32,352 bases of DNA from DATNPX01 sp036702975 (GTDB taxonomy: Bacteria; Cyanobacteriota; Vampirovibrionia; Obscuribacterales; Obscuribacteraceae): contig DATNPX010000046.1 in the NCBI GenBank assembly GCA_036702975.1, positions 1 to 32,352 of the forward strand, written 5' to 3'. The notes beneath the pieces were generated by a model that saw only the letters and a program-made list of their open reading frames with translations, had not been told where the DNA came from and searched no databases. The position numbers and the translations under genes were made by a program. Numbering within the stretch: the first letter of the stretch is position 1; each line of letters opens with the position of its first letter. Positions 8,159 to 14,715 of this stretch are shown in pieces.

Positions 8159-8716
8159 TTAGAGATCACACATTGGTGGTGGCGGACCAAGTGGTAGACC
8201 GGGGGGCAGCAGGCCTCCTGGTCCAGGTGGTAATGGAGATCCCATTCCGAAACCTCCCGCACGATGAATCATGATGGGACCAGGCGGCATAGGACCGTCA
8301 GCCTGCAACATGTGCCTGTGAATGTCAGACCTTTGCTCCGGAGTCAAAACGTCATGCAGTTCAACCATCATCTGCAATCTATCGATGTTTCCTTGCGACT
8401 CAAGATCGTTGACCTTCCTTTGCAGCGCAATTAGTGCATCTTTGTCGACATTCGCTTGCGCAAGACCCTCACCGATCTGTCGATGAAGCTTGTGCAATTC
8501 GATCATTCTCACCATTCCAGCATCCGAATATTTTGATCGAATAGTATGCATTTTTTCAAGTTGTTCATCCGTGAATTTTGGATGTGCCGGTTCACTCGTT
8601 ACTTTTTCTGCAATTAGACCTTTCCTGGCACTGCCTGCATCTTCGCCAGCGTAGCTGGCACTAGTAATAGTGAACGCTATACCAAGACTTAGTACCAATA
8701 GTGGTGCCTTCCTCAT
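8159..8716 (-). CDS. CpxP/Spy-like periplasmic protein (LTXXQ family) with Pro/Gly-rich tail
   Basis: 185 residues from an ATG with GAGGGAG 5 nt upstream. A signal peptide covers residues 1-23 (ending ASYA). The helical middle (about 45-138) has FTDEQLEKMHTIRSKY and the family motif LTPEQ at 124-128, with His and Met residues around it, as in CpxP, Spy and ZraP, periplasmic chaperones or zinc-binding partners of envelope-stress sensors. The tail (138-185) is almost entirely Pro, Gly, Met and Leu (GPMPPGPIMIHRAGG and repeats of PPG), matching the odd composition of the sensor insert in the neighbouring kinase. By analogy with CpxP it could hold that kinase inactive until stress or metal titrates it away. 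The role is inferred; family membership is fairly sure. Confidence 0.85.
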   Translation of the reverse strand: MRKAPLLVLSLGIAFTITSASYAGEDAGSARKGLIAEKVTSEPAHPKFTDEQLEKMHTIRSKYSDAGMVRMIELHKLHRQIGEGLAQANVDKDALIALQRKVNDLESQGNIDRLQMMVELHDVLTPEQRSDIHRHMLQADGPMPPGPIMIHRAGGFGMGSPLPPGPGGLLPPGLPLGPPPPMCDL

Positions 8717-9086
8717 AATACTCCCTCAAGTAATATAGAACTGAATATCAACTAAAATCCGGTCAAAATGCGCTCTCTTGAACTGCCTTCGTTCATGTTC
8801 TTGCTTGCCGACCGGCTTCAGCTTCGAAGCACTTTCGGTCTCGATACCCTCGATACTAATGATTGAACTACCGGACAGTAAAACTTTGATGTGAACGGGG
8901 AGGAGATTTGTAAAGGTGCAATCTTGACAACGATCGAAATTGCCTAATTTTCACATTAAAATGGATACTCTCCCGATAAACCAGTCAAAACCGACCTAGA
9001 AGCTTGCTTAACCCCAAAAACGCCAGTCTGAGCTGACGGCAAATCTGCTAGGGCTTGGTTCCTGCCGGGCAAAGTTGGAGGCGACC
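8717..9086. other. Intergenic region between Spy-like gene and small ORF
   Basis: About 370 bp between divergent units. It must contain the promoter of the Spy-like gene on the minus strand. I see no convincing paired promoter hexamers, CpxR-box pair, tRNA or gene. The last 25 bases (9062-9086) contain the TetR-operator-like motif described separately. Confidence 0.4.
9062..9083 (+). promoter_or_regulatory. Operator-like motif, copy 1 (small ORF)
   Basis: CTGCCGGGCAA (9062-9072), then AG, then TTGGAGGCG. The 11-mer and the following TTGG-n-GGCG pattern recur at 9506-9530 in front of the TetR gene. It overlaps the ribosome binding site of the 42-residue ORF. Binding by the TetR protein is inferred. 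Confidence 0.35.
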
Positions 9087-9215
9087 ATGTCACAAATAAT
9101 GATCACTGACAGCCAAAAGACTGGAAGAATTGCAAAATACAATATAAGGCTCATGCTTATCCTCTTCTATGAAACAGCCACTCAGCTTGAACCATCCGTG
9201 TTATCTCTTGCTTAG
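9087..9215 (+). CDS. Small ORF, 42 residues, with strong ribosome binding site
   Basis: The ATG at 9087 is preceded by GGAGG with 6 nt spacing, about the best ribosome binding site in the window. The frame runs 42 codons to TAG. The product has a polar N-terminus (MSQIMITDSQKTGRIAKY) and a short hydrophobic stretch (RLMLILFY) that could associate with a membrane. No homologue is recognised. It stands alone in an 850-bp gap upstream of the TetR gene, and an operator-like motif overlaps its translation start. It could equally be a leader ORF. Coding status is moderately supported. Confidence 0.4.
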   Translation: MSQIMITDSQKTGRIAKYNIRLMLILFYETATQLEPSVLSLA

Positions 9216-9505
9216 ATGATACTGCAGGTAGTGGCGGAGTTTTCGTCCACGACGCAGACGATTCTGCATCATGAGGCTATTAGAGCAACCAGCCGTTAAG
9301 CATTTATGTTCGACGATCTGACACTCGTAAAGAACGAGCAAAAGCAGAATGTTTTCAAGCGATAGCCCTGCATATATAACTATGGATTCAATACTGCATA
9401 TAAACAGCTTCAAATCAGTGTTTCAGGGTCCTCTGTGCATAAGATGCATAGCCCAATGGTCGATTGATTTGTTGAGCTTTTGTATTCATAATTAAAGTTC
9501 TCGTA

Positions 9506-9530
9506 CTGCCGGGCAATATTTGGCGCGGCG
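9506..9530 (+). promoter_or_regulatory. Operator-like motif, copy 2 (TetR gene)
   Basis: CTGCCGGGCAA (9506-9516), TAT, TTGG, then CGCGGCG. Read as one unit, GCCGGGCAATATTTGGCGCGGC is an imperfect palindrome, as expected for a TetR dimer site. It lies 37 bp upstream of the TetR ATG, which suggests autoregulation. Confidence 0.4.
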
Positions 9531-9566
9531 AAGCATGATTTACTCTATTTTGTTCGAGGAATCTTC

Positions 9567-10202
9567 ATGATCGGGCGTCGCGCAAAAAAACGAGAAGCGA
9601 CAAAGCAAGACATATTGCAAGCGGCTGCACGTTTGTTTGCAGCCCGCGGCTTTGATGCCACGTCAGTCGAAGACATCTCGGAGGCGGCGGATGTAGCGAA
9701 GGGCACATTCTATTACAACTTTCAAAGCAAGGAAGATGTCGTGATAGCGCTGCGAATATCAGCCGACGACGACGCAGTAGCCAGGGCTCAAAGCGCCTTG
9801 ATTGCCGGCAAGACTGATTCCTTGACGATATTGGAACGATTGATCTGCGAGGCCACCCAGTGGAGCGAGGATAACCCGGAGTTGGCCAGAGTCTTTTTCA
9901 CAAGAGGATTTGAGGTCATGCACCGCTCGTTTGAAAAAGAGAAGAGCATTCCCCGGCTGCCGGCTGTCTTGCCTGATTTGATAGCGGCCGCGCAAAGAAG
10001 CGGCGAACTGCGCCCTGACGTTCCAGCCGCTTTGCTCGCCGAGGCGATTATGCATATCTTTATTACCACTCAGGCCAGTTGGGTAGCTAAAGGACAAAGC
10101 GGTTCTGTCGTCGATCAAGTCCGCACCATGTTCAAGGTTTTGGTCGAAGGCATTGGCAGCCAACAAAGTTCCAATTTGAAGCAAGCAAAGAAAAAGGCTT
10201 GA
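9567..10202 (+). CDS. TetR/AcrR-family transcriptional regulator
   Basis: 211 residues from an ATG with GAGGAA 6 nt upstream. The N-terminal DNA-binding domain is typical: KQDILQAAARLFAARGFDA, then TSVEDISEAADVAKGTFYYNF (helix-turn-helix about 30-55) and SKEDVVIAL. The C-terminal ligand domain (about 70-195) is helical and not assignable to a ligand class; a Lys-rich tail ends the protein. It acts as a dimer, usually repressing its own or adjacent genes. The candidate operator at 9506-9530 and its twin at 9062-9083 suggest control of itself and the small ORF. It is convergent with the secretin gene, only 5 bp apart. Confidence 0.9.
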   Translation: MIGRRAKKREATKQDILQAAARLFAARGFDATSVEDISEAADVAKGTFYYNFQSKEDVVIALRISADDDAVARAQSALIAGKTDSLTILERLICEATQWSEDNPELARVFFTRGFEVMHRSFEKEKSIPRLPAVLPDLIAAAQRSGELRPDVPAALLAEAIMHIFITTQASWVAKGQSGSVVDQVRTMFKVLVEGIGSQQSSNLKQAKKKA

Positions 10203-10207
10203 TTCTC

Positions 10208-12139
10208 TCACTCATTGTCAGGAATTGCGGATCCTTCAGGCAAAGTCGGCGATGTTTTTTGGTGTCTTTCGGACCGGCCAGAGGTATAGTGGCGTTCATC
10301 TATAACAGTCGGCTCGACCTGGAAAAGATTAAGGTCACGGGAACCTTCCACGCGACCAATGTCTTCTGGCAGCTTGAGCTGTCCTGGCGTACCCGGCAGA
10401 ATAATTTCAGGGCGGATCGAGATAACCAGTTCGCTTTCGTTTTTGGAGAACGCCTTAGATCTATAGAGCGCGCCAAGCACGGGAACCTCACCCAATATAG
10501 GAATTTTATCTAGCTCTCGTCCGGAGTTAGCAGTAATCAAACCTGAGATGAAGAGCTCCTGGCCAGGCTTCATTTCCACGACAGTTTGAGACTTTCTCGT
10601 AGTGAAACCTGGAATAGTTGTAGTCGACCCGGCAAGATTGAGTCCAAATTGAAATGAAGGAATCCGCTCTTCAGGAGAGACTTCGATGTTGAGTGATCCA
10701 TTCTCCAGAAGAACGGGAATGAGATTGAGACGAAGTCCGAACGGTTCGAACGACACTGACTGCTGGGCAGTACCAGCTGTTGCAATTGATTGAAGGATGG
10801 GAATTTCGCCACCAGCAAGTAGAGATGCACGCTCACCGGATATGGTGACTATTGTAGGCTCGGACAAAATCCTTGCTCTTTGTTGGGAGATCAAACCTTG
10901 TACAGTTGGGCTCAGAGATGCAGTTACACTCTTGCCGGTCCAGTTGCTTACAGCCGTGAAGAGGTTTCCCAGCCCGCCATTTTGAAACGATGCACCACCA
11001 GGAGAACCAAAAAGCACCGCTTGTGACAGTAAAGAACTGGCATTCAATAAAACACCTTGCCCAATACCACTTGTTTGCCCGCTTGTAGTGGTTCCGTTAA
11101 GGGTAGAACTGGCAGTGTTTGAAGAGACAAACTGCACAGGCTGCACTCCGACTCCAGCTTGCGAGGCGCCGCCGTAACCGGTTAGGTTGTATGTGCCAAC
11201 AGTGTTGGTCCCGCCAACACCGAATTGAAACGAGCGCCCGACGAGGCTGAAACCAAGCTGAACGCCAAGGGCTCTGGCTGCAGTAGTGTTCATTTCCATG
11301 AAACTGCAATGCAGAACGATCAAAGGTACCTTGCGCACCTTAACCAGGCTCGTGACACGGCCACCATCGCTGACCATTACTTGAGCTTTGGCAACATTGT
11401 TTGAGAGGTTGGAGAAGAACGTATAACGGTCGACAGATGCCAGCTGCGCTAGCTGTCCTCCGCCACCGCCACCAGCGCCGCCACCACCACCCGCACCCTG
11501 CTCGCCAATTCTTGCGTTGATTAAGCGCCCATTGGCTACATTTATATTCATGCCCCGGTCGTCTAGAAAAACGTTCGCGGCAGCAAAGGCTTTGATCAGA
11601 GATTCAGGATGGTCGACATCACCGAGCAATAGTACGCGGTCGCTACCGCCAACAGAGAATGCCTTGACAATTATGCGCGGGTCGATTTCACGAATGGTAG
11701 CTTGTAGTTGGTTGTAGTCACGAACTACTCGCAAGTCGACCGCCGAGGCATTACCGGCATCATCCCAGATAACAAGTGTGCAGGTGCCTGGGGTCTTACC
11801 AAGCAATACCATCTGGTTCTCTGATACGACAACCGACTCAGCGATGGAAGGATCACTTATAGATGTACGAACGATTTTGTTCTTGAATTTAAATGTGCGA
11901 GATTGAGCGACCTTTAAGTCGACAATGTTTACACGCTTGAACTCCTCGAGGTCGACCGTCCCGGTGACGACGGGCGGAATCGGACTGGCAGTCGAAGGAC
12001 CAGCGTCGTCAGGAGGAGGGGCAAACTGTGCCACGATATCTTTTGAGCTTGGTGACGGTCCTTGTTGTGCCAAACAAGCATCATTGGCACCGCTCAACAT
12101 CAACACACCTACCGCGGGTAGGATCATCCGTTCTTTCAT
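10208..12139 (-). CDS. Secretin of the CpaC/RcpA (Tad pilus/type II secretion) family
   Basis: An outer-membrane channel-forming protein of 643 residues. The ATG at 12139 has AGAGGA 5-6 nt upstream. A signal peptide (about 1-24, ending CLAQ) is followed by a Pro-rich stretch, a pilus-formation N-terminal domain (about 65-140, RTFKFKNKIVRTSISDPSIA and GTCTLVIWDDAG), a BON-like region (about 145-205, LLLGDVDHPESLIKAF), a poly-Gly linker (around 215-230), and the C-terminal secretin domain (about 425-585: LSEPTIVTISGERASLLAGG, MKPGQELFISGLI, IPILGEVPVLGALYRS, SELVISIRPEII). No ATPase, prepilin or inner-membrane gene is nearby, so its partners must be encoded elsewhere. It is preceded by an unusually repeat-rich 580-bp region. 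Confidence 0.9.
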   Translation of the reverse strand: MKERMILPAVGVLMLSGANDACLAQQGPSPSSKDIVAQFAPPPDDAGPSTASPIPPVVTGTVDLEEFKRVNIVDLKVAQSRTFKFKNKIVRTSISDPSIAESVVVSENQMVLLGKTPGTCTLVIWDDAGNASAVDLRVVRDYNQLQATIREIDPRIIVKAFSVGGSDRVLLLGDVDHPESLIKAFAAANVFLDDRGMNINVANGRLINARIGEQGAGGGGGAGGGGGGQLAQLASVDRYTFFSNLSNNVAKAQVMVSDGGRVTSLVKVRKVPLIVLHCSFMEMNTTAARALGVQLGFSLVGRSFQFGVGGTNTVGTYNLTGYGGASQAGVGVQPVQFVSSNTASSTLNGTTTSGQTSGIGQGVLLNASSLLSQAVLFGSPGGASFQNGGLGNLFTAVSNWTGKSVTASLSPTVQGLISQQRARILSEPTIVTISGERASLLAGGEIPILQSIATAGTAQQSVSFEPFGLRLNLIPVLLENGSLNIEVSPEERIPSFQFGLNLAGSTTTIPGFTTRKSQTVVEMKPGQELFISGLITANSGRELDKIPILGEVPVLGALYRSKAFSKNESELVISIRPEIILPGTPGQLKLPEDIGRVEGSRDLNLFQVEPTVIDERHYTSGRSERHQKTSPTLPEGSAIPDNE

Positions 12140-12214
12140 TGAATCCTCTTAACGCCTCCTGGAGAAGCCAATTCTTCATAACGTCGATTTGACATTTTTC
12201 AACCGACACCCAAA

Positions 12215-12253
12215 TTTAGACTTGAGTTCAATTATTTTAGACTTGAGTTCAAT
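12215..12253. repeat. Two 18-bp direct repeats spaced 21 bp
   Basis: TTTAGACTTGAGTTCAAT occurs identically at 12215-12232 and 12236-12253, exactly 21 bp (two helical turns) apart. A degraded copy, TTTAGCCTTGAGTCTAT, lies at 12339-12355. The core TTGAGTTCAA is nearly palindromic. Same-face spacing is typical of cooperative regulator sites. It lies about 75-115 bp upstream of the secretin start. Confidence 0.75.
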
Positions 12254-12381
12254 AACTACAAGTGAAAAAAATTTTGTCCCTCTAATGTTGAACAGATACG
12301 AAGCCTACACACTTGCTTAACGAAACAAGTCGCAGTTTTTTAGCCTTGAGTCTATTTTTAGACGATAATCAACAAATTTGA

Positions 12382-12412
12382 GTTAGCAGCACGTACCGCC
12401 GGTACTGCTAAC
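12382..12412. repeat. Extended inverted repeat (7 + 5 bp)
   Basis: GTTAGCA (12382-12388) pairs with TGCTAAC (12406-12412), and the inner GTACC pairs with GGTAC around a 3-nt loop, with a 4-nt bulge on one side. No T-run follows on either strand, so it is more likely an operator or RNA structure than a terminator. Confidence 0.6.
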
Positions 12413-12428
12413 AGAACCGCACAAATCA

Positions 12429-12452
12429 GCGCACACTACATATAGTGGCGCC
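12429..12452. repeat. Hairpin with a core repeated at 12537-12552
   Basis: GCGC and CACTA (12429-12438, one bulged base) pair with TAGTG and GCGC (12443-12451) around CATA. The segment ACATATAGTGGCGCCAA (12438-12454) recurs as ACATATAGCGGCGCAA at 12537-12552, about 99 bp away, so the unit is repeated. Confidence 0.5.
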
Positions 12453-12516
12453 AATGAACAACTCGAGAGATCGCAAAAGCGGCAAAACGATCTGCGTCGA
12501 TCAATATTTGTGACAG

Positions 12517-12531
12517 CATCAAAATTTGATG
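12517..12531. repeat. Perfect 15-bp palindrome
   Basis: CATCAAA-A-TTTGATG is a perfect inverted repeat around one central base, the form of a dimeric regulator site. It lies just before the second ACATATAG copy. Confidence 0.5.
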
Positions 12532-12707
12532 ACACCACATATAGCGGCGCAACTTAACGGCGCGAGTGCGAAACGTTCTATTTATATAGATGGGATAAGA
12601 AAGTCAAAAACACCATAGAGAAACACCACCATCTATGTGTTGGAGTCGATCAAAGATCCATCACTAGTTATGGTGGCGTATCTAAAAGTAGATGCGTCTA
12701 TCGAATG

Positions 12708-12719
12708 CGAGATATCTCG
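12708..12719. repeat. 12-bp palindrome just after the enolase stop
   Basis: CGAGATATCTCG is a perfect palindrome 4 bp beyond the enolase stop codon on the minus strand. It is not followed by a T-run. It may be part of the transcript end or an incidental site. Confidence 0.35.
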
Positions 12720-12722
12720 TTC

Positions 12723-14033
12723 TTACTTAGCAGCACCGGCCAGCACCTGAGTATTCGACTGAGCGAACGCCTTGTGTCCCGGATATGTAGAGGTGCGACC
12801 AAGATCTCGCTCTATGCGCAGCAGCTGGTTGTATTTAGCTGTACGCTCGGAACGACAGGGAGCACCGGTCTTAATTTGACCGGTTCCCATAGCCACCGCC
12901 AGGTCGGCGATGGTGGCATCTTCCGTCTCACCCGATCGATGACTGATCACGCTCGTGTATTTGTTTTCAGTAGCCAAGCGTATGGCATCTAATGTTTCGG
13001 TCAACGTTCCGATTTGATTAGGCTTAATCAGAATGCTATTTGCAATACCACTTTCGATACCACGACTCAGGCGTTCCGTATTCGTGACGAATAGATCATC
13101 GCCTACAAGTTGGATCTTGCTGCCCAATTTCTCAGTCATGGTCTTCCAGCCGGCCCAGTCCTCTTCTGAGAGGCCGTCTTCGATGCTGACGATTGGATAT
13201 TTGCTCACGAGTTTCTCATAATATGCAACCATCTCGTCACTACTCAAAGAGAGATTTTCAGTGGCAAGTTTGTATTTACCATCGATATAAAATTCAGTTG
13301 ACGCAGGGTCCATCGCCAACGCCACCTGCGATCCCGGCTTCAGTCCAGTCTTCGAAATGGCTTCCAGTATTAGTTCCAGAGCGGCTTCATTAGATTTCAA
13401 AGAGGGAGCAAATCCACCCTCATCACCAACCCCGGTGGCTAATGACTTCTTATGCAGCACCGCCTTTAGTGCGTGGTAGCATTCGGCGCCCCATCGCAAA
13501 GCCTCTGAGAATGTGCTGGCACCAACAGGCACAATCATGAATTCTTGAAAATCAACACCATCTTCTGCATGCTTGCCACCATTGAGGATATTCATCATCG
13601 GTACAGGAAGAACAGAAGCAGATACACCTCCAACATAGCGGAAAAGAGGCATACCTACCGAATTTGCGGCAGCTTTAGCGATCGCGAGACTGACACCAAG
13701 GGTGGCATTGGCACCAAGATTCGACTTATTATCGGTCCCATCAATTCTGATCAATTCCTGGTCGATCAACGTCTGTTCAAGGGCATTTGCACCGACCAAC
13801 GCCTTAGCGATGATCTCGTGCACGTGATTGATTGCAGTCAAGACACCTTTGCCCTGATACCGATTTGGATCTTTATCTCTCAGTTCGACAGCCTCGAAGC
13901 TGCCTGTTGATGCGCCTGACGGGACTGCAGCTCGACCTGCGGCACCATTTGCCAGCACCACCGTCACTTCAACAGTTGGATTGCCACGCGAATCCAAAAT
14001 CTCCATCGCGGATATTTCTTCAATATGGGTCAT
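12723..14033 (-). CDS. eno: Enolase (phosphopyruvate hydratase)
   Basis: Glycolytic and gluconeogenic enzyme converting 2-phosphoglycerate to phosphoenolpyruvate in the cytoplasm; also a degradosome partner in some bacteria. It has 436 residues, the normal length. Landmarks are EILDSRGNPTVEV, GRAAVPSGASTG, MMNILNGGKHAEDGVDFQEF, GVGDEGGFAP (catalytic Glu), VSIEDGLSEEDW and LVGDDLFVTN (metal-binding acids), SILIKPNQIGTL (catalytic Lys) and VISHRSGETEDATIADLAV. The ATG at 14033 has AAGGA about 5 nt upstream. It is divergent from the zinc-ribbon gene, with a 200-bp shared region that contains a reasonable minus-strand promoter (14103-14130). Some residues in the last helix differ from the consensus, but nothing suggests loss of activity. 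Confidence 0.98.
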   Translation of the reverse strand: MTHIEEISAMEILDSRGNPTVEVTVVLANGAAGRAAVPSGASTGSFEAVELRDKDPNRYQGKGVLTAINHVHEIIAKALVGANALEQTLIDQELIRIDGTDNKSNLGANATLGVSLAIAKAAANSVGMPLFRYVGGVSASVLPVPMMNILNGGKHAEDGVDFQEFMIVPVGASTFSEALRWGAECYHALKAVLHKKSLATGVGDEGGFAPSLKSNEAALELILEAISKTGLKPGSQVALAMDPASTEFYIDGKYKLATENLSLSSDEMVAYYEKLVSKYPIVSIEDGLSEEDWAGWKTMTEKLGSKIQLVGDDLFVTNTERLSRGIESGIANSILIKPNQIGTLTETLDAIRLATENKYTSVISHRSGETEDATIADLAVAMGTGQIKTGAPCRSERTAKYNQLLRIERDLGRTSTYPGHKAFAQSNTQVLAGAAK

Positions 14034-14102
14034 TGGTCCTTAACACTCCTGATGTGCGAATGAAATCCTTTTTTAACAGATTTGTTTGCACAAAATCCAA
14101 TT

Positions 14103-14130
14103 TTGATAGTTCTATAAGATCTTTGTTCAA
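14103..14130 (-). promoter_or_regulatory. Candidate enolase promoter
   Basis: On the minus strand TTGAAC (14130-14125) and TATCAA (14108-14103) are separated by 16 bp, a fair sigma-70-type pair, about 70 bp upstream of the enolase ATG. Confidence 0.45.
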
Positions 14131-14134
14131 GTAT

Positions 14135-14213
14135 AATCGTCATCACTGGGTTCCGATTCCTCGACGCGGACGGGCGATCCAGGATTTGTACAAGCCATTT
14201 TTCAGTGACGATT
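14135..14213. repeat. Long-range inverted repeat in the eno/zinc-ribbon divergent region
   Basis: AATCGTC-AT-CACTG (14135-14148) is complementary to CAGTGACGATT (14203-14213): 11 pairs with a 2-nt bulge and a 54-nt loop. A TATAAT hexamer lies at 14132-14137. It could fold in the 5' leader of the zinc-ribbon gene. Confidence 0.4.
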
Positions 14214-14242
14214 TATATAGAACCTAGAAGGTGTGGTCAGGG

Positions 14243-14617
14243 GTGGATACATTTCATGGAGGCGGCTTTCAAGCCATCCAGGAATATTTTCAGCAAAGGT
14301 CCTGTCGGTTTTGTGCCAATCCGTTTTCGTCTGAAGGAATTCAGCTGCTCCGGGAAGAACCCGGAATAGTAGTTGTGAGGGTAACGTGTAGTGCATGCGG
14401 ACAGCCGCTCGGAGTGGCGATCGTGGGCACCACTCCTAAAGCGCAAAAAGCTCGTGCTAGTGCTCCTTCCGACTGGACCAAGAAAGACATTGAACGATTG
14501 TCACCAAAACCAGCAATCAACTACGACGACGTATTGAATGCACATGAGTTCTTCAGCTCGCTGGGTGCCGATTGGACGAAGCATCTGCCGAAGCCTAAGA
14601 AAGCAGTAAAAGGCTGA
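14243..14617 (+). CDS. Small zinc-ribbon-like protein of unknown function
   Basis: About 124 residues. Two CxxC pairs, CRFC and CSAC, about 28 residues apart, look like a zinc ribbon in the N-terminal half. Hydrophobic strands (GIVVVRVTC and GVAIVG) flank the second pair. The C-terminal half (SDWTKKDIERLSPKPAINYDDVLNAHEFFSSL and a Lys/Pro-rich end) looks like a separate helical segment. The start is uncertain. The GTG at 14243 has AGAAGG 11 nt upstream, while the GTG at 14231 abuts that site; both are GTG and no ATG is available nearby. It is a single-gene unit ended by the terminator at 14643. I do not recognise the family. Cytoplasmic, possibly nucleic-acid or protein binding, is only a guess from the ribbon. 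Confidence 0.75.
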   Translation: MDTFHGGGFQAIQEYFQQRSCRFCANPFSSEGIQLLREEPGIVVVRVTCSACGQPLGVAIVGTTPKAQKARASAPSDWTKKDIERLSPKPAINYDDVLNAHEFFSSLGADWTKHLPKPKKAVKG

Positions 14618-14642
14618 GCTTAGCAAAGCCGAACGCCAGAAG

Positions 14643-14670
14643 GGGAAGGTGCAAGCCTTCCCTTTTTGTT
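14643..14670 (+). terminator. Intrinsic terminator after the zinc-ribbon gene
   Basis: A perfect GGGAAGG (14643-14649) / CCTTCCC (14656-14662) stem with a 6-nt loop, followed by TTTTTGTT. It separates this gene from the radical SAM cluster. Confidence 0.92.
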
Positions 14671-14715
14671 GCGCGGTCTCTTTGAATACGGCACAAAACC
14701 TGGCAAAATGTAGTT

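Larger units (their letters stand above)
12140..12722. other. Repeat-rich intergenic region upstream of the secretin
   Basis: No gene is visible. The 583 bp are low in coding potential and hold a 21-bp-spaced direct repeat (12215-12253), an extended palindrome (12382-12412), a hairpin (12429-12452) whose core recurs at 12537-12552, a perfect 15-bp palindrome (12517-12531) and a 12-bp palindrome (12708-12719). The promoter of the secretin gene and the 3' end of the enolase transcript must lie here. I could not place a clear T-run terminator for enolase. Confidence 0.6.

Noticed and set aside
8870..8920. CpxR-type GTAAA pair upstream of the Spy-like gene
   Set aside because: Two GTAAA words occur but about 30 bp apart, too far for the known box.
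9201..9413. Minus-strand 70-codon frame upstream of the TetR gene
   Set aside because: TTG start with no ribosome binding site and no family resemblance.
13832..14227. 131-codon plus-strand frame across the enolase start
   Set aside because: Antisense to conserved enolase sequence and no ribosome binding site.
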